NCBI GenBank assembly: GCA_013288685.1
Contig: JABDBM010000045.1
Coordinates: 1-32,666, forward strand
Length of the DNA stretch: 32,666 bases
Source of the DNA: Bacteroidota bacterium
GTDB taxonomy: Bacteria; Bacteroidota; Bacteroidia; Sphingobacteriales; Sphingobacteriaceae
Direction of reading: 5' to 3'
Below, piece after piece: positions 1 through 8,700 of the stretch (position 1 is its first letter; each line of letters opens with the position of its first letter). The translations under genes were made by a program, and so were the position numbers. A model generated the notes under the pieces. That model did no database searches. It had not been told where the DNA came from and saw only the letters and a list, made by a program, of their open reading frames with translations.

Positions 1-1
1 T

Positions 2-286
2 GCAAATCTCGACGACTTTGATCCCGAATTGAAAAATGCGATACTATTGGTGAAAATGCCTAAGTTTATATGGATCGCGGAGATTTATGAAAGAGAAAAG
101 TTTGAATATGAAGATGGGGAAGCGGCAGGCTTAATTGTTCTCGATGCGACTGAAACAAACTTAGCAAGCACCGACACATTAATTTTTGCAGCATATCCCA
201 CTCATTTTGTTAGTATTAAAGAAAATAAATTTATATTTTTGCAACATACGTTAGAGAACTATCGTTACTACAACAACTTGGAATAG
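2..286 (+). CDS. 3' end of an unknown protein (5' truncated by window edge)
   Basis: The reading frame is open from the second base of the window, through a possible TTG at 29, to the stop, giving 94 visible residues. The frame is open upstream of the TTG and no good start is visible, so I treat this as the C-terminal part of a longer gene. The visible part is a mixed alpha/beta-looking soluble segment, rich in aromatic and acidic residues and ending in YRYYNNLE. I do not recognise a family. A second small gene starts 4 nt after its stop on the same strand, so the two are probably co-transcribed. The calls of coding and direction are fairly safe; function is unknown. Confidence 0.5.
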   Translation, partial: ANLDDFDPELKNAILLVKMPKFIWIAEIYEREKFEYEDGEAAGLIVLDATETNLASTDTLIFAAYPTHFVSIKENKFIFLQHTLENYRYYNNLE

Positions 287-290
287 AAAC

Positions 291-476
291 ATGAGCAAAA
301 GAGTTAAAATATCGTTCGATACTGTAAACGCAGGCAAGGTCATTGAAATTGACCCCGCTCGTCTTGCAGCGTCCAATCAGCGGATTAAACTCGCCATGAC
401 GGCTGTTGTAAGACAATACAAAAGAAATGATGCGCTGTCCAAAATAGACGCACGGGCATTAGTGCTTAACGCGTAG
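291..476 (+). CDS. small unknown protein (61 aa)
   Basis: ATG start 4 nt after the stop of the preceding gene, which suggests translational coupling. The 61-residue product is basic in its second half (VVRQYKRNDALSKIDAR) and has no membrane segment, signal peptide or recognisable motif. Its composition is that of a plausible soluble protein. Its role cannot be read from sequence; it may belong with the truncated gene upstream. The gene is immediately followed by a short hairpin that could mark the end of this transcript. Confidence 0.45.
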   Translation: MSKRVKISFDTVNAGKVIEIDPARLAASNQRIKLAMTAVVRQYKRNDALSKIDARALVLNA

Positions 477-490
477 TGCAATAGTGCACT
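475..490 (+). terminator. weak hairpin at end of the first + strand transcript
   Basis: AGTGCA-ATAG-TGCACT is a perfect 6-bp stem with a 4-nt loop overlapping the stop codon. It is followed by a pyrimidine-rich rather than a pure T stretch, so it is a poor intrinsic terminator. The remaining bases up to 685 are AT-rich and separate two convergent transcripts; I see no gene in them. Confidence 0.25.
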
Positions 491-685
491 TCCCTCTCCT
501 ATTTATATAATTATTTCTAAAGCAGGCTAATTCTTGAAAGTGCCGCGGAAATGAATATTTGTTTTTTTCTTCAGCCAGGAAAATTGGATAGGGATTTCAT
601 TAATACCACCTGCATCTTAATTTATTATTTTGCTATAGTGAAAGTAGAGTTGCTTAGCTATTTTATGTTTTCTAATCTAATCTCA

Positions 686-1561
686 TCAATCTTTGCTATA
701 GTTGTATTCAATGTCAACCAATTTTATTTCGGGTTCCGAAAATTTAAAACCTGTTCGTACGCTAAGTTCGTAGAATACAATATTGGGTCGCTCATTAGGA
801 GGCGACAACTTATTTATACCTATTGTTATTACATTTTTTGCTTGTTCCAATAACTTGGTAACGTGTCTTTCATCATTTTCCCATCCGGGTGGCAAAAAAG
901 GGGTTAGCTGCTTAACCAGGTCGTTTTGCAACTGCGCGTTATCTTTGGTTGTATCGTCCAGAAATTGCAAAAAGACTTGATCTTTTGGCAAATCGGTTTT
1001 ATAAACATCAGAAATTTGACTGCCTATTGCAACGAGATGTACAATCTTTATACCTTCTGGTTCCTCATGGCCAAATAATGAAACTATTGTAAACGAGTTG
1101 TGGTTATTCAAGGTAGAAGAAGTAATATCCCGTAATAATTCAATTTCTTCCTGAGAATCCAAGCGCTTTTCCACTTCTCTTGTATCTATATGACCATCGT
1201 CACGTTTAAGTTCTTCGATGGCCTTTTTTATGTTTTCTATGGAAGCACTGATCTTCGATTGAGCGGTATTAAATACATCATTGATATCTTCACGAACAGA
1301 ATGGAATGAAGTTATGCTATTTAATTCTGCTAATTTGAGCAGGTATTTCTTGATATAAGTTGTTTTATAGGGATTGCCCCTCATTGCTAATAAAATATTG
1401 TCTCGTACCAGGTAAGCCTTTTTAGCATTTGGGATTATAAATTTGTCCGGCCCGATTGTAGCAATATGTTGGGCGTTAACTGCAACAAGCGCCATGTTTC
1501 TGGCAACAACATACCCGAGAATTTCCATATCAAATGCTATATTTTGAGTAATTGTGTGCAA
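686..1561 (-). CDS. proteasome-like (Ntn-hydrolase-fold-like) protein in a defence island
   Basis: The first about 70 residues read like the start of a proteasome/HslV-type subunit: a short strand (EILGYVVARN), a second strand with the usual small-residue pattern (ALVAVNAQHIATIGP), then NAKKAYLVRDNILLAMRG, which resembles the family's 'KI..I.D.I..A.AG' segment followed by a helix. The later strands TIVSLFG and IVHLVAIGS and a helix before VFYEL also suit that fold. A charged, coiled-coil-like insert sits at about residues 95-145. The normal nucleophile Thr is not at the expected site: a Met (ATG at 1528) occupies it. The listed start is a TTG 3 nt after the stop of the HEPN-like gene upstream, implying tight coupling; the alternative start is that ATG, 11 residues in. 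Family assignment is an inference from pattern, not a match to a known defence protein. It could also be a non-catalytic scaffold. Confidence 0.5.
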   Translation of the reverse strand: MHTITQNIAFDMEILGYVVARNMALVAVNAQHIATIGPDKFIIPNAKKAYLVRDNILLAMRGNPYKTTYIKKYLLKLAELNSITSFHSVREDINDVFNTAQSKISASIENIKKAIEELKRDDGHIDTREVEKRLDSQEEIELLRDITSSTLNNHNSFTIVSLFGHEEPEGIKIVHLVAIGSQISDVYKTDLPKDQVFLQFLDDTTKDNAQLQNDLVKQLTPFLPPGWENDERHVTKLLEQAKNVITIGINKLSPPNERPNIVFYELSVRTGFKFSEPEIKLVDIEYNYSKD

Positions 1562-1564
1562 CAG

Positions 1565-3010
1565 CTATTTCACGTATTGCATTGCTTCTTTATACCGCTT
1601 ATCGTCGGCTAATGATTGTAATTTTCTGGCTGGATATTCTAAGATTAAATCAAGAACCCGATTAATATAGATGTCCTTAGTTTTTGACTTAAAGAATTTT
1701 GTGATATTTCTTAACCGACCGTCAGGTTGAGGGTAATCAAAATCAGTTACAAATTCAGCATCTTTAAATAAAGAAAGGAACTCCTTAATTTCAGAAACGG
1801 TAAAGCCTTCTATAAATTGATTATAATAAACTGCTGCGCTTTCATCTATTCCCTGACGGTAGCCTTTACCATTGCCAACATAGCAAATTACTATGACCTT
1901 CACAAATAGCTTCCTGATAGCGTCCGGTATGCCTCCGGCTGGAAGTGAATTAGCAATCGATTTGGCATGTGCGTATTCATTATAAAAATTATTCCATTCA
2001 AAATGGACCGTTTTCAGATTTTGTAATTTTTCCAAAAGTTCCCCCGCTAAACTATCCTCGTCCTTATATTTTAAACCTCCAACCGTCTCCAGAAATTTTT
2101 GTACCAAATCCTTTCTATCGACATCCCCATTTAGACGATATACTCCAAATTTAGCTCCCACTTTGTATTTCACATCTTCAGAAACTGCGGACCAGATATG
2201 AGGTGTTAGGCGGTCAATGTTTTTTCTGACAAACTGTTCTGTTCTTGTATCAACATATAACCCAAAAATTGAAACCAGGAAGTCGTCAAGTCGCTCCTGT
2301 GATTGTTTTATCAAGTCATCGCCAATCGCAGCAAAATCTTCTTTCGGGATTTCCTTTGTCCGAATGTTATTAAATAGCTGTTTAATTTGAATTACCGAAT
2401 GATCCGGTTTTGCTGTGATTGCATACTTTAAGCACGCTTCGAGCAAATTGAGCATTTCAAACCCGGTTACCGCATTGTCATTTGGATGAGCAGCGCTCGC
2501 ATGGTTTCTTAAATAGTTTACATATTCGAGGCGCTTATAATTTATATCGCTGATAAATCCAATTCTACGGCAGATGTCCAGGAGATCATGGTCACTAATT
2601 CCTTCTAAATCGTCCGCAGCGGTGTAAGATTTATATTTACTATTAACCGAGTGCGCAATAAGTAGGAAATATTGTAGATCAAATTCTGATACAAGTTTGC
2701 GAAGTGCCTTTATGGTTTCATCCCACAAAAAGTTTATTGCACCATCGAATAAACCGACTGCCACAGCGACAGTAAACTTCGATAAATACACTGCTTTCGC
2801 ACGATCTTCTACCGGCAATACTGAAATTGCACTTTCCAGCGAGAAGATAATTTTTCGCCGCTCGTCTATAGGTGATAGAAGATTTTCAGTTGGCAATCCA
2901 ATATGGGTTAGCAAGTCCGCTAGTGGCTGGTTGAAAGCTGCAATTGAAGTCTCTATTTTTTCGGGAGTAGAGTCTTTAGGAATTAATATGATTTGAGTAT
3001 TTGTATCCAT
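1565..3010 (-). CDS. large unknown protein with HEPN-like RNase motif
   Basis: 481 residues, predicted mostly helical and soluble. Residues 168-175 (RNHASAAH) fit the HEPN catalytic pattern R-[N/D/H]-x4/5-H. They are preceded by helices (around 80-120, containing DGAINFLWDETIKALRKL) and followed by a helix (MLNLLEACLKYAI), the arrangement seen in HEPN ribonucleases of abortive-infection and toxin systems. Residues 220-481 have no recognisable motif and may sense or bind a partner. The gene follows an 89-nt gap with a promoter-like box and is coupled (3 nt) to the proteasome-like gene downstream, so the two probably act together. The HEPN call rests on one motif and helix context; RNA cleavage on phage infection would be the family-based expectation. 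Confidence 0.5.
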   Translation of the reverse strand: MDTNTQIILIPKDSTPEKIETSIAAFNQPLADLLTHIGLPTENLLSPIDERRKIIFSLESAISVLPVEDRAKAVYLSKFTVAVAVGLFDGAINFLWDETIKALRKLVSEFDLQYFLLIAHSVNSKYKSYTAADDLEGISDHDLLDICRRIGFISDINYKRLEYVNYLRNHASAAHPNDNAVTGFEMLNLLEACLKYAITAKPDHSVIQIKQLFNNIRTKEIPKEDFAAIGDDLIKQSQERLDDFLVSIFGLYVDTRTEQFVRKNIDRLTPHIWSAVSEDVKYKVGAKFGVYRLNGDVDRKDLVQKFLETVGGLKYKDEDSLAGELLEKLQNLKTVHFEWNNFYNEYAHAKSIANSLPAGGIPDAIRKLFVKVIVICYVGNGKGYRQGIDESAAVYYNQFIEGFTVSEIKEFLSLFKDAEFVTDFDYPQPDGRLRNITKFFKSKTKDIYINRVLDLILEYPARKLQSLADDKRYKEAMQYVK

Positions 3011-3039
3011 TTCAATACCGATAAGGTTTCATGCCTATA

Positions 3040-3047
3040 CAAATATA
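3040..3047 (-). promoter_or_regulatory. Bacteroidota-type -7 promoter box upstream of the HEPN-like gene
   Basis: Read on the minus strand this is TATATTTG, a perfect match to the Bacteroidota -7 consensus TAnnTTTG, about 30 nt upstream of the ATG at 3010. A clear -33 TTTG is not visible at the expected spacing. If real, the HEPN-like and proteasome-like genes have their own transcript rather than depending only on the Argonaute operon upstream. Confidence 0.35.
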
Positions 3048-3099
3048 AGGAGGAAACAATCTATTAACGTTGAATATTATTCAAGTTTCCGCAATGATA

Positions 3100-4224
3100 T
3101 TACGAAACCCTTTTATTCCCATACTTTAATATCCAATTGACAATATCCGCATAGTCCCTTAACGTCAACTGATATTGGTGTTTTTGCTGAAATTCGCGTG
3201 CATCAGCCGTAAAGGTTGAACTTGTAACCAACATGGCGCTGTTTGCCTGGGCGTCACATAGCGTACCATATAGCGTTCTTACCAGATCGATGCCAATTTT
3301 TCGGTCGGGACGATAATGTTTGGCTTCCACTAAACACAGCAGTCGGCCTATATCTGTATTCAAATAAGCAAGTATGTCGGTTCCCCCGTCTCTGGTTTGT
3401 TTTGTTAATTCCACTTCCCAACCCATATCTGCGAGTAACTCGGCTAACAACTTCTCAAAATTTCTTGGTGTTAACTTGTGCAAGTCGGCCGGTTGTTTTT
3501 TTAACGAATCAACAAGGCGCTGATTTGCCGAGAAAATAATCGGAGGAACTACTGTTAAAATCTCTTTTTGGGGAACGAGAATATTACCAGATAACTCATA
3601 TAGAGGTTGTCTTAGCAGGTCGCTTATGGAACCGGCACCATCTTTTCTGATGAGCGAAAGCAATAAAGTCAATGCCAGTGGATAGCCTTTTGAAGCAACG
3701 GCAGCATCTGTGAAATCCTCTACTGACAGTTCCAATGCTAAATTGGGTGCTAAATTAAATGCGAGGTCGATAGAATCAAGTTCATCCAACGGCTGCAGAT
3801 TCAATTCGTCATAACGTTTTAAATTGACTGAGTGGCGACTGATAAAAATGAGCGACGAAACGGCTTTATAATTGAAAACTTCGCGCGTGACATTCTCATA
3901 TTGTTGATCGTTCCAAGGGCTATCTGCATCAATTATAACAATCAAAGAACTCTCAAGATGGGTATGGCGATCTTCTTCAATCAGGTTTCTTAATTTATCT
4001 TTATTGTAATCTGATGTATTCAACCAAAGCGGAGAACCGGAATACCGTTTTGTTGAGAGCCAATATCTGACTAACGCAGTCTTACCAACTCCAGCAGGGC
4101 CATGAACAACCAATGGTATGAAAGAATTATTGCGTCTAAAAAGATGCTCATCCAACCACTTTAGCTCCCTTTGTCTGCCGGTGAAGGTTCTTTTTTCAAT
4201 ATCGGGAATATCAAATTTTGGCAT
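3100..4224 (-). CDS. STAND-type NTPase with C-terminal Mrr-like restriction endonuclease domain
   Basis: 374 residues. An N-terminal NTPase segment begins with FTGRQRELKWLDEHL and has a Walker A GPAGVGKT at residues 42-49 and a Walker B-like IVIIDAD at about 95-100, as in STAND/NB-ARC proteins. From about residue 249 there is an Mrr-family endonuclease domain: LTPRNFEKLLAELL, then DGGTD (D283) and VEAKHY (E300, K302), the complete PD-(D/E)xK set, followed by the typical LYGTL and AMLVTSSTFTADA segments. Large sensor repeats of full Avs-type STAND proteins are missing, so this is a compact form. It starts 26 nt after the 510-aa gene upstream and is probably part of that operon. Likely role: nucleotide-dependent DNA cleavage in phage defence. 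Confidence 0.75.
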   Translation of the reverse strand: MPKFDIPDIEKRTFTGRQRELKWLDEHLFRRNNSFIPLVVHGPAGVGKTALVRYWLSTKRYSGSPLWLNTSDYNKDKLRNLIEEDRHTHLESSLIVIIDADSPWNDQQYENVTREVFNYKAVSSLIFISRHSVNLKRYDELNLQPLDELDSIDLAFNLAPNLALELSVEDFTDAAVASKGYPLALTLLLSLIRKDGAGSISDLLRQPLYELSGNILVPQKEILTVVPPIIFSANQRLVDSLKKQPADLHKLTPRNFEKLLAELLADMGWEVELTKQTRDGGTDILAYLNTDIGRLLCLVEAKHYRPDRKIGIDLVRTLYGTLCDAQANSAMLVTSSTFTADAREFQQKHQYQLTLRDYADIVNWILKYGNKRVS

Positions 4225-4250
4225 TTGCTTTCTTCTAAAATCCAGCTATT

Positions 4251-5783
4251 CTAATCTAAATTAATATTTAAATCGCCATTTTTTGAATCATTTGCGGCAG
4301 ACAGTTCCGGGAAATCCTCACCATGTACAAACCGCCTTAGCAAGTCTGGTGCCTGTTTTCTTAGTTTTTCTTCAAACTCGACACCGCTCCATATTTCTGT
4401 TTCATTGATCCCAAATTGCAACGCATAACTTTTGATCATGGAGCGGCTGTTCGCACTGACCCGGCCGCCGCATATTATAACAAAGCAATCCGGGATATGT
4501 CCCTCTTTGACCAGTTTATCAATATCATCTGTTACTTTTTTGGTTACCAGCGATCTATAATTGGCACATTGGTAACAAAAGCTCTTGCCGCTTGTAACGC
4601 CCCAAATGTCCCGTCCATCATCGTCGCCGGATTGCCCCAACCATTCCAGCGTACCCCAAGTTTTAGTTTTATTGATAAAGGCAAACGCCAGTCTTTCAAA
4701 TTCGCCGCCGCTTCGATCTTCAAAATGTATCGGTAATACGATCTTCTCAACCATTAAGCTATCCCGCCGTCCTGACTGCAAATACAAGATCACATTTTCA
4801 ATTGGTATTTCCTTGCCTTCGCTGGGTGCTAATATGATCGAATCCGCTTTGGCCCGCCGGTAATCTTTAGTAATCTCCTTGGCGATCCTAAAGTCCTTCA
4901 ATGCTTTTTGCTGCTTGATGTCCGTAAACAGCCGCTCCACCAACTGTACAACCTCAGTGGTGGTATGACAAAACCGCTTTAAAGGGATCAATATGAGCCG
5001 CAGATCATTCTCTACCGGGTCAGCCTGTCCCGGCTGATCGATATGTTTGAATTTATGAGGATTACGATTGGTAATTAGGATCGCAGGCAACAAGTCCTCG
5101 GCGTCTTCACCATTGATGTTATGGTAAGATAATACTTCATCTTCAAAATGAACCCTGTTCGTGCCTCGTATCACTACTGCATGGTTCTCCGCTGCCAACG
5201 TTGCCATTTTAGCAAAATTTTGCATTAGCACATCTGCCAAAGGCTCCGACCAGCCATAATCCAGTAAATAAACATAATAGTCCCTGTGCGCTTCAGCCGG
5301 AATATTTTCAAGTGATTGTACCCATAGTCCCATTGTATTCTTTTTAATATAAGGTTTGTTGACAGACCGTTGAATTTTGAAAAACAGTTTATTCAATGCC
5401 CGGTATTCCGCTATATGTACAGCGATCACATTAAAATCCTTATCCCTCAGATCGCAGTATCGTTTTATGGCATTGTACAATGTTTTTAACCTTTTGTCTT
5501 CCGTCCAAATTTGATTTATCTTGCTGGTAGCGTGCCCCTGTGCCTTTTTTTTAACGTCAATATCAATTATTTCTTCCCTTCGGTGCAGTCGTTGTATATC
5601 ATCATTCAATTCCCTAAGCAACTCGTTCTTTAACTCTGCAGGTCTTCGGTGCACTGCTAATCTTTCGTGATAGTTCTTGCAGACCAGGTAATCACGTTCA
5701 AATTCCCGGATCAGCTGATTGAAGCGGTCTTCACATATTGGTCGTGACCTATCCGTAATTTCCAGTATACCATACGCATCCAT
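4251..5783 (-). CDS. 510-aa partner of the SIR2-Argonaute with degenerate Mrr-like C-terminal domain
   Basis: The ATG lies 3 nt after the stop of the SIR2-Argonaute gene, so translation is very likely coupled. Residues 1-125 are helical and highly charged. The middle (about 150-300) has alternating strands and helices (YYVYLLDYGW, AVVIRGTN, LPAILITN, LILIPLKRF) that I cannot place in a family. From about 359 to 480 the order FERLAFAFINK...LGQSGDDDGRDIWG...FCYQCANY...DCFVIICGG resembles the Mrr/PD-(D/E)xK fold: D392 matches the acidic site. Where the motif should be E/Q-x-K, it reads Q405-C-A407, without the lysine. The domain may bind DNA without cutting, or use another lysine. It may be an accessory factor or second effector of the Argonaute system; this is inferred from gene order only. 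Confidence 0.55.
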   Translation of the reverse strand: MDAYGILEITDRSRPICEDRFNQLIREFERDYLVCKNYHERLAVHRRPAELKNELLRELNDDIQRLHRREEIIDIDVKKKAQGHATSKINQIWTEDKRLKTLYNAIKRYCDLRDKDFNVIAVHIAEYRALNKLFFKIQRSVNKPYIKKNTMGLWVQSLENIPAEAHRDYYVYLLDYGWSEPLADVLMQNFAKMATLAAENHAVVIRGTNRVHFEDEVLSYHNINGEDAEDLLPAILITNRNPHKFKHIDQPGQADPVENDLRLILIPLKRFCHTTTEVVQLVERLFTDIKQQKALKDFRIAKEITKDYRRAKADSIILAPSEGKEIPIENVILYLQSGRRDSLMVEKIVLPIHFEDRSGGEFERLAFAFINKTKTWGTLEWLGQSGDDDGRDIWGVTSGKSFCYQCANYRSLVTKKVTDDIDKLVKEGHIPDCFVIICGGRVSANSRSMIKSYALQFGINETEIWSGVEFEEKLRKQAPDLLRRFVHGEDFPELSAANDSKNGDLNINLD

Positions 5784-5786
5784 GAC

Positions 5787-8700
5787 CTAAATAAAATACC
5801 TGTAATCGTAAGTAATTCCTTCCCGTTTGGATAGCAACCGTCCGATACGCGCGATCTCGTTAGATGAGTTCACGGTTGCCGGTAGCTGGCTATACAGATC
5901 AAAAGAGTTCCAGTTCATTTTGGTCAAGCCTAATATTTCATTTGCAATGACACCGATATTACTTTTCCCGTGGTGCTTGGTAATTTTCAATGGTCCGGGG
6001 ATATATTTACCGCCCAAATAAAACTTATAGTTAGGATTTCGTACTGAAGGCACAATGCCATGTGTCCACAGGTACGCGGAATAATCATCGAATTGCATAC
6101 AGGTCCCGCGCGGCACCGCAAAGTTGTCGGCTACCGGCATCCCCTCTTTTATTTTAGTCGCAACAAAACGAATATCGTCGGCAAAGTTGATCTCGATCAG
6201 GTCGAGTTCCTGCACACCATTATGGAGCAGGCTATCTTTGAGGCCGTTGATCTCATCATCGGTGTAATACGTTCTTTTATGTACCACTACGCGTTTGGGC
6301 AATTCATTCATGGCAGTAAAAAACAACTCTTTAATGGACAGGCCAAACCGGAAAGCGTCATTATAGCTTAAATGCGGACGTTCTTGCTTGTCCCAATACA
6401 ACTGATCTTCCACTTTGGATAGCTTGTATTTCAGCCCTTGGCCTTGTGAATTATAAATATGGCTGCATCCCAAAACTATATTCCCGTTTTCTTCTTTGCC
6501 GCTTCGGACGCTATAACCGATACCCGCAAAAGCCGTATTCTTATCGAGATGTTGCAATATCCAGGGCGTTCTTAATGTCTTGACATAATAAGACAGCGAC
6601 AGCCACCAGTTGATCTGGCATTTCAAATCGCTTTTAATTGTGTCCTCATTGATAAATTGCGTAGCTACCCCTTGTTCAGCACAGTAAGCCTTGACATAAT
6701 CGTGCAGATCGAAATGTTCATTTTCGATGTGAAAAGAAGTATAAGTTAACCACCGGTCTGGTATATAAATTACCAACACCTTTTTTATTTCATTCTTCAG
6801 GCTTTGATCTATGCGATTGATCACCTTATCACGCAGGTCGAACGCCATTTCCTGTAACGTTTGCTTAGTCGTAGGTTCAGGGCAATTAAACCAATTTTCG
6901 CCATTTACGTCCGGTACGTTTAAGCTGACGCCATAAGCTTCAAAAAAGCCGGGGTAATCGATAAGATAATCTTCATTTACCTTATTAGCACTGATCCTGA
7001 CCACTTCAAGTTTCAGGAATGAAGAGAATACCTGGGCATCGGTATCAGGGCAGATCACGCCGAGGTTTATTTTGTTGTCGAACAATACCCCGGTCAGGTT
7101 GCTGTCATAGGGGCTGTTCCTGGTAAGCCCCCGCATAGGATGAAAGTCTTTTGGCACGACATTCATCGCCGAATATTTGCTGGAAAACTCCAGCTCCGGC
7201 TCGCTGAACTGCAAGCCTTTAAAATGCAATACCTGTTTGGGGAAATCAGGGCTTAGTTGCAGCGATGTGGTCAACGATGGTTTAAATATCTTGGCGAATA
7301 AGGGTAGCCGATAAATCTCAAAAGTAAAACCCGAAGCGGATGCGACCGGGTATTCGATCAAAAATTTATCTTCCTTGCCGGTAAACAGCAATTTGCGCCA
7401 GCCTTTAATATATTCGTCGAAATAATTATTTCTGAGCTTGTCGAAATAGGTACGGCCTACGTCCTGCCTGATCTCTTTGCTGATCTGTTGTTCCGGATCA
7501 GCCGTGTCGATACGAAAATCCGGCTCTAAGGATAAGTAATGACGTTTTCCGTCCGTGCTTAATGATAACCGGACGGCTTCATGGGTAGTATATAACACAT
7601 TTTGAATGATCCGGTTGGAAGTAGCGGCTGTTTTCCAGATCAGGTCTTTGCGATTTGACCGTAAGCCATTGGGCATCGCCAACGCTTTTGTCAACGCAGT
7701 CAGCAGCAAATTGTAAATAGCCGTATCCTTCCAAAGATTTAATCCCTTGATCGGAATCCGCACGATACTGCTGTCCAGGTGCCCGGCAAAACACTGGTTA
7801 ATATCCGACAAAGTACCCAAAGCCCAAACATAACCCTTGAAGGGAACAGCCACGATGTTAAAAGGCTTGGCCATTTCCCTTATAGTCTTCCATGGCTGCA
7901 CGCCTGTGGCCAAAGCAGATTCAAACTGAAATGCCTCTTGTGGTAATTTGATCGGGAAAAGGTTGCCTTTTATGATGGAGTGCAGGTTGCCCGTGTCAAT
8001 TTTAAAAGGTGTTTTAATGATCGTTTCCTTTTCGCCTTTCAGGTACTCCGCATATTTGTTTATGAGTGACTGGTCGTCCCGGCATACCATCCTTGCCAGG
8101 CTGATCATTAATTTGTCAAAGCCGTCGGTTGGCACATAATAAGCATCCCGCCCATTGGCCCTTGCTAATTGCAACAGTTCCCTGACTGGCGCTGGAATGT
8201 CACTGCCGTAGCCGCACCAGTACAACCTGCCTGAACCTCGCTTAGCATAGCTTTCTTTTAATGCCCCCATTACCGATTCATCACGTCCGCTATATCCAGA
8301 TACTATCAAGTGCTTGTCATTCAAATAGCCCACCAGCTTTTGCCGGAAAGTCTCGTCCTGTGTCTTTAATTCCTCGTCGGTATTCTTTAGCGGGCCATAC
8401 TTATAATCGCCATGCAGTTTAATCAACAGTAACTCTGTATTATTCAATGGCCTGATAATCCGGTCAACCGAATCCAGGGTAATGTCAATGACCGTGTTGT
8501 TCGTTTTGATTGCGGCATCGCGGCATAGGTCATCAAAATTGGTTGTCCAAACGGACTTGATAACACCTGCCTCATGTAATAAGCATATCAGCTTATAGCC
8601 GATAGACGGTTCCTTTTTTTCGCAGAGCCGCTTGAAATATTTTTGCCGGTCGGCTTCAATCGGGTAACATTTTTCCACGTAAAAAGAATATTCGTCCGGA

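Noticed and set aside
551..853. A + strand frame of 100 codons
   Set aside because: It overlaps the end of the proteasome-like gene on the other strand, is full of Phe, Tyr, Ile and Cys from AT-rich sequence and has no partner or motif.
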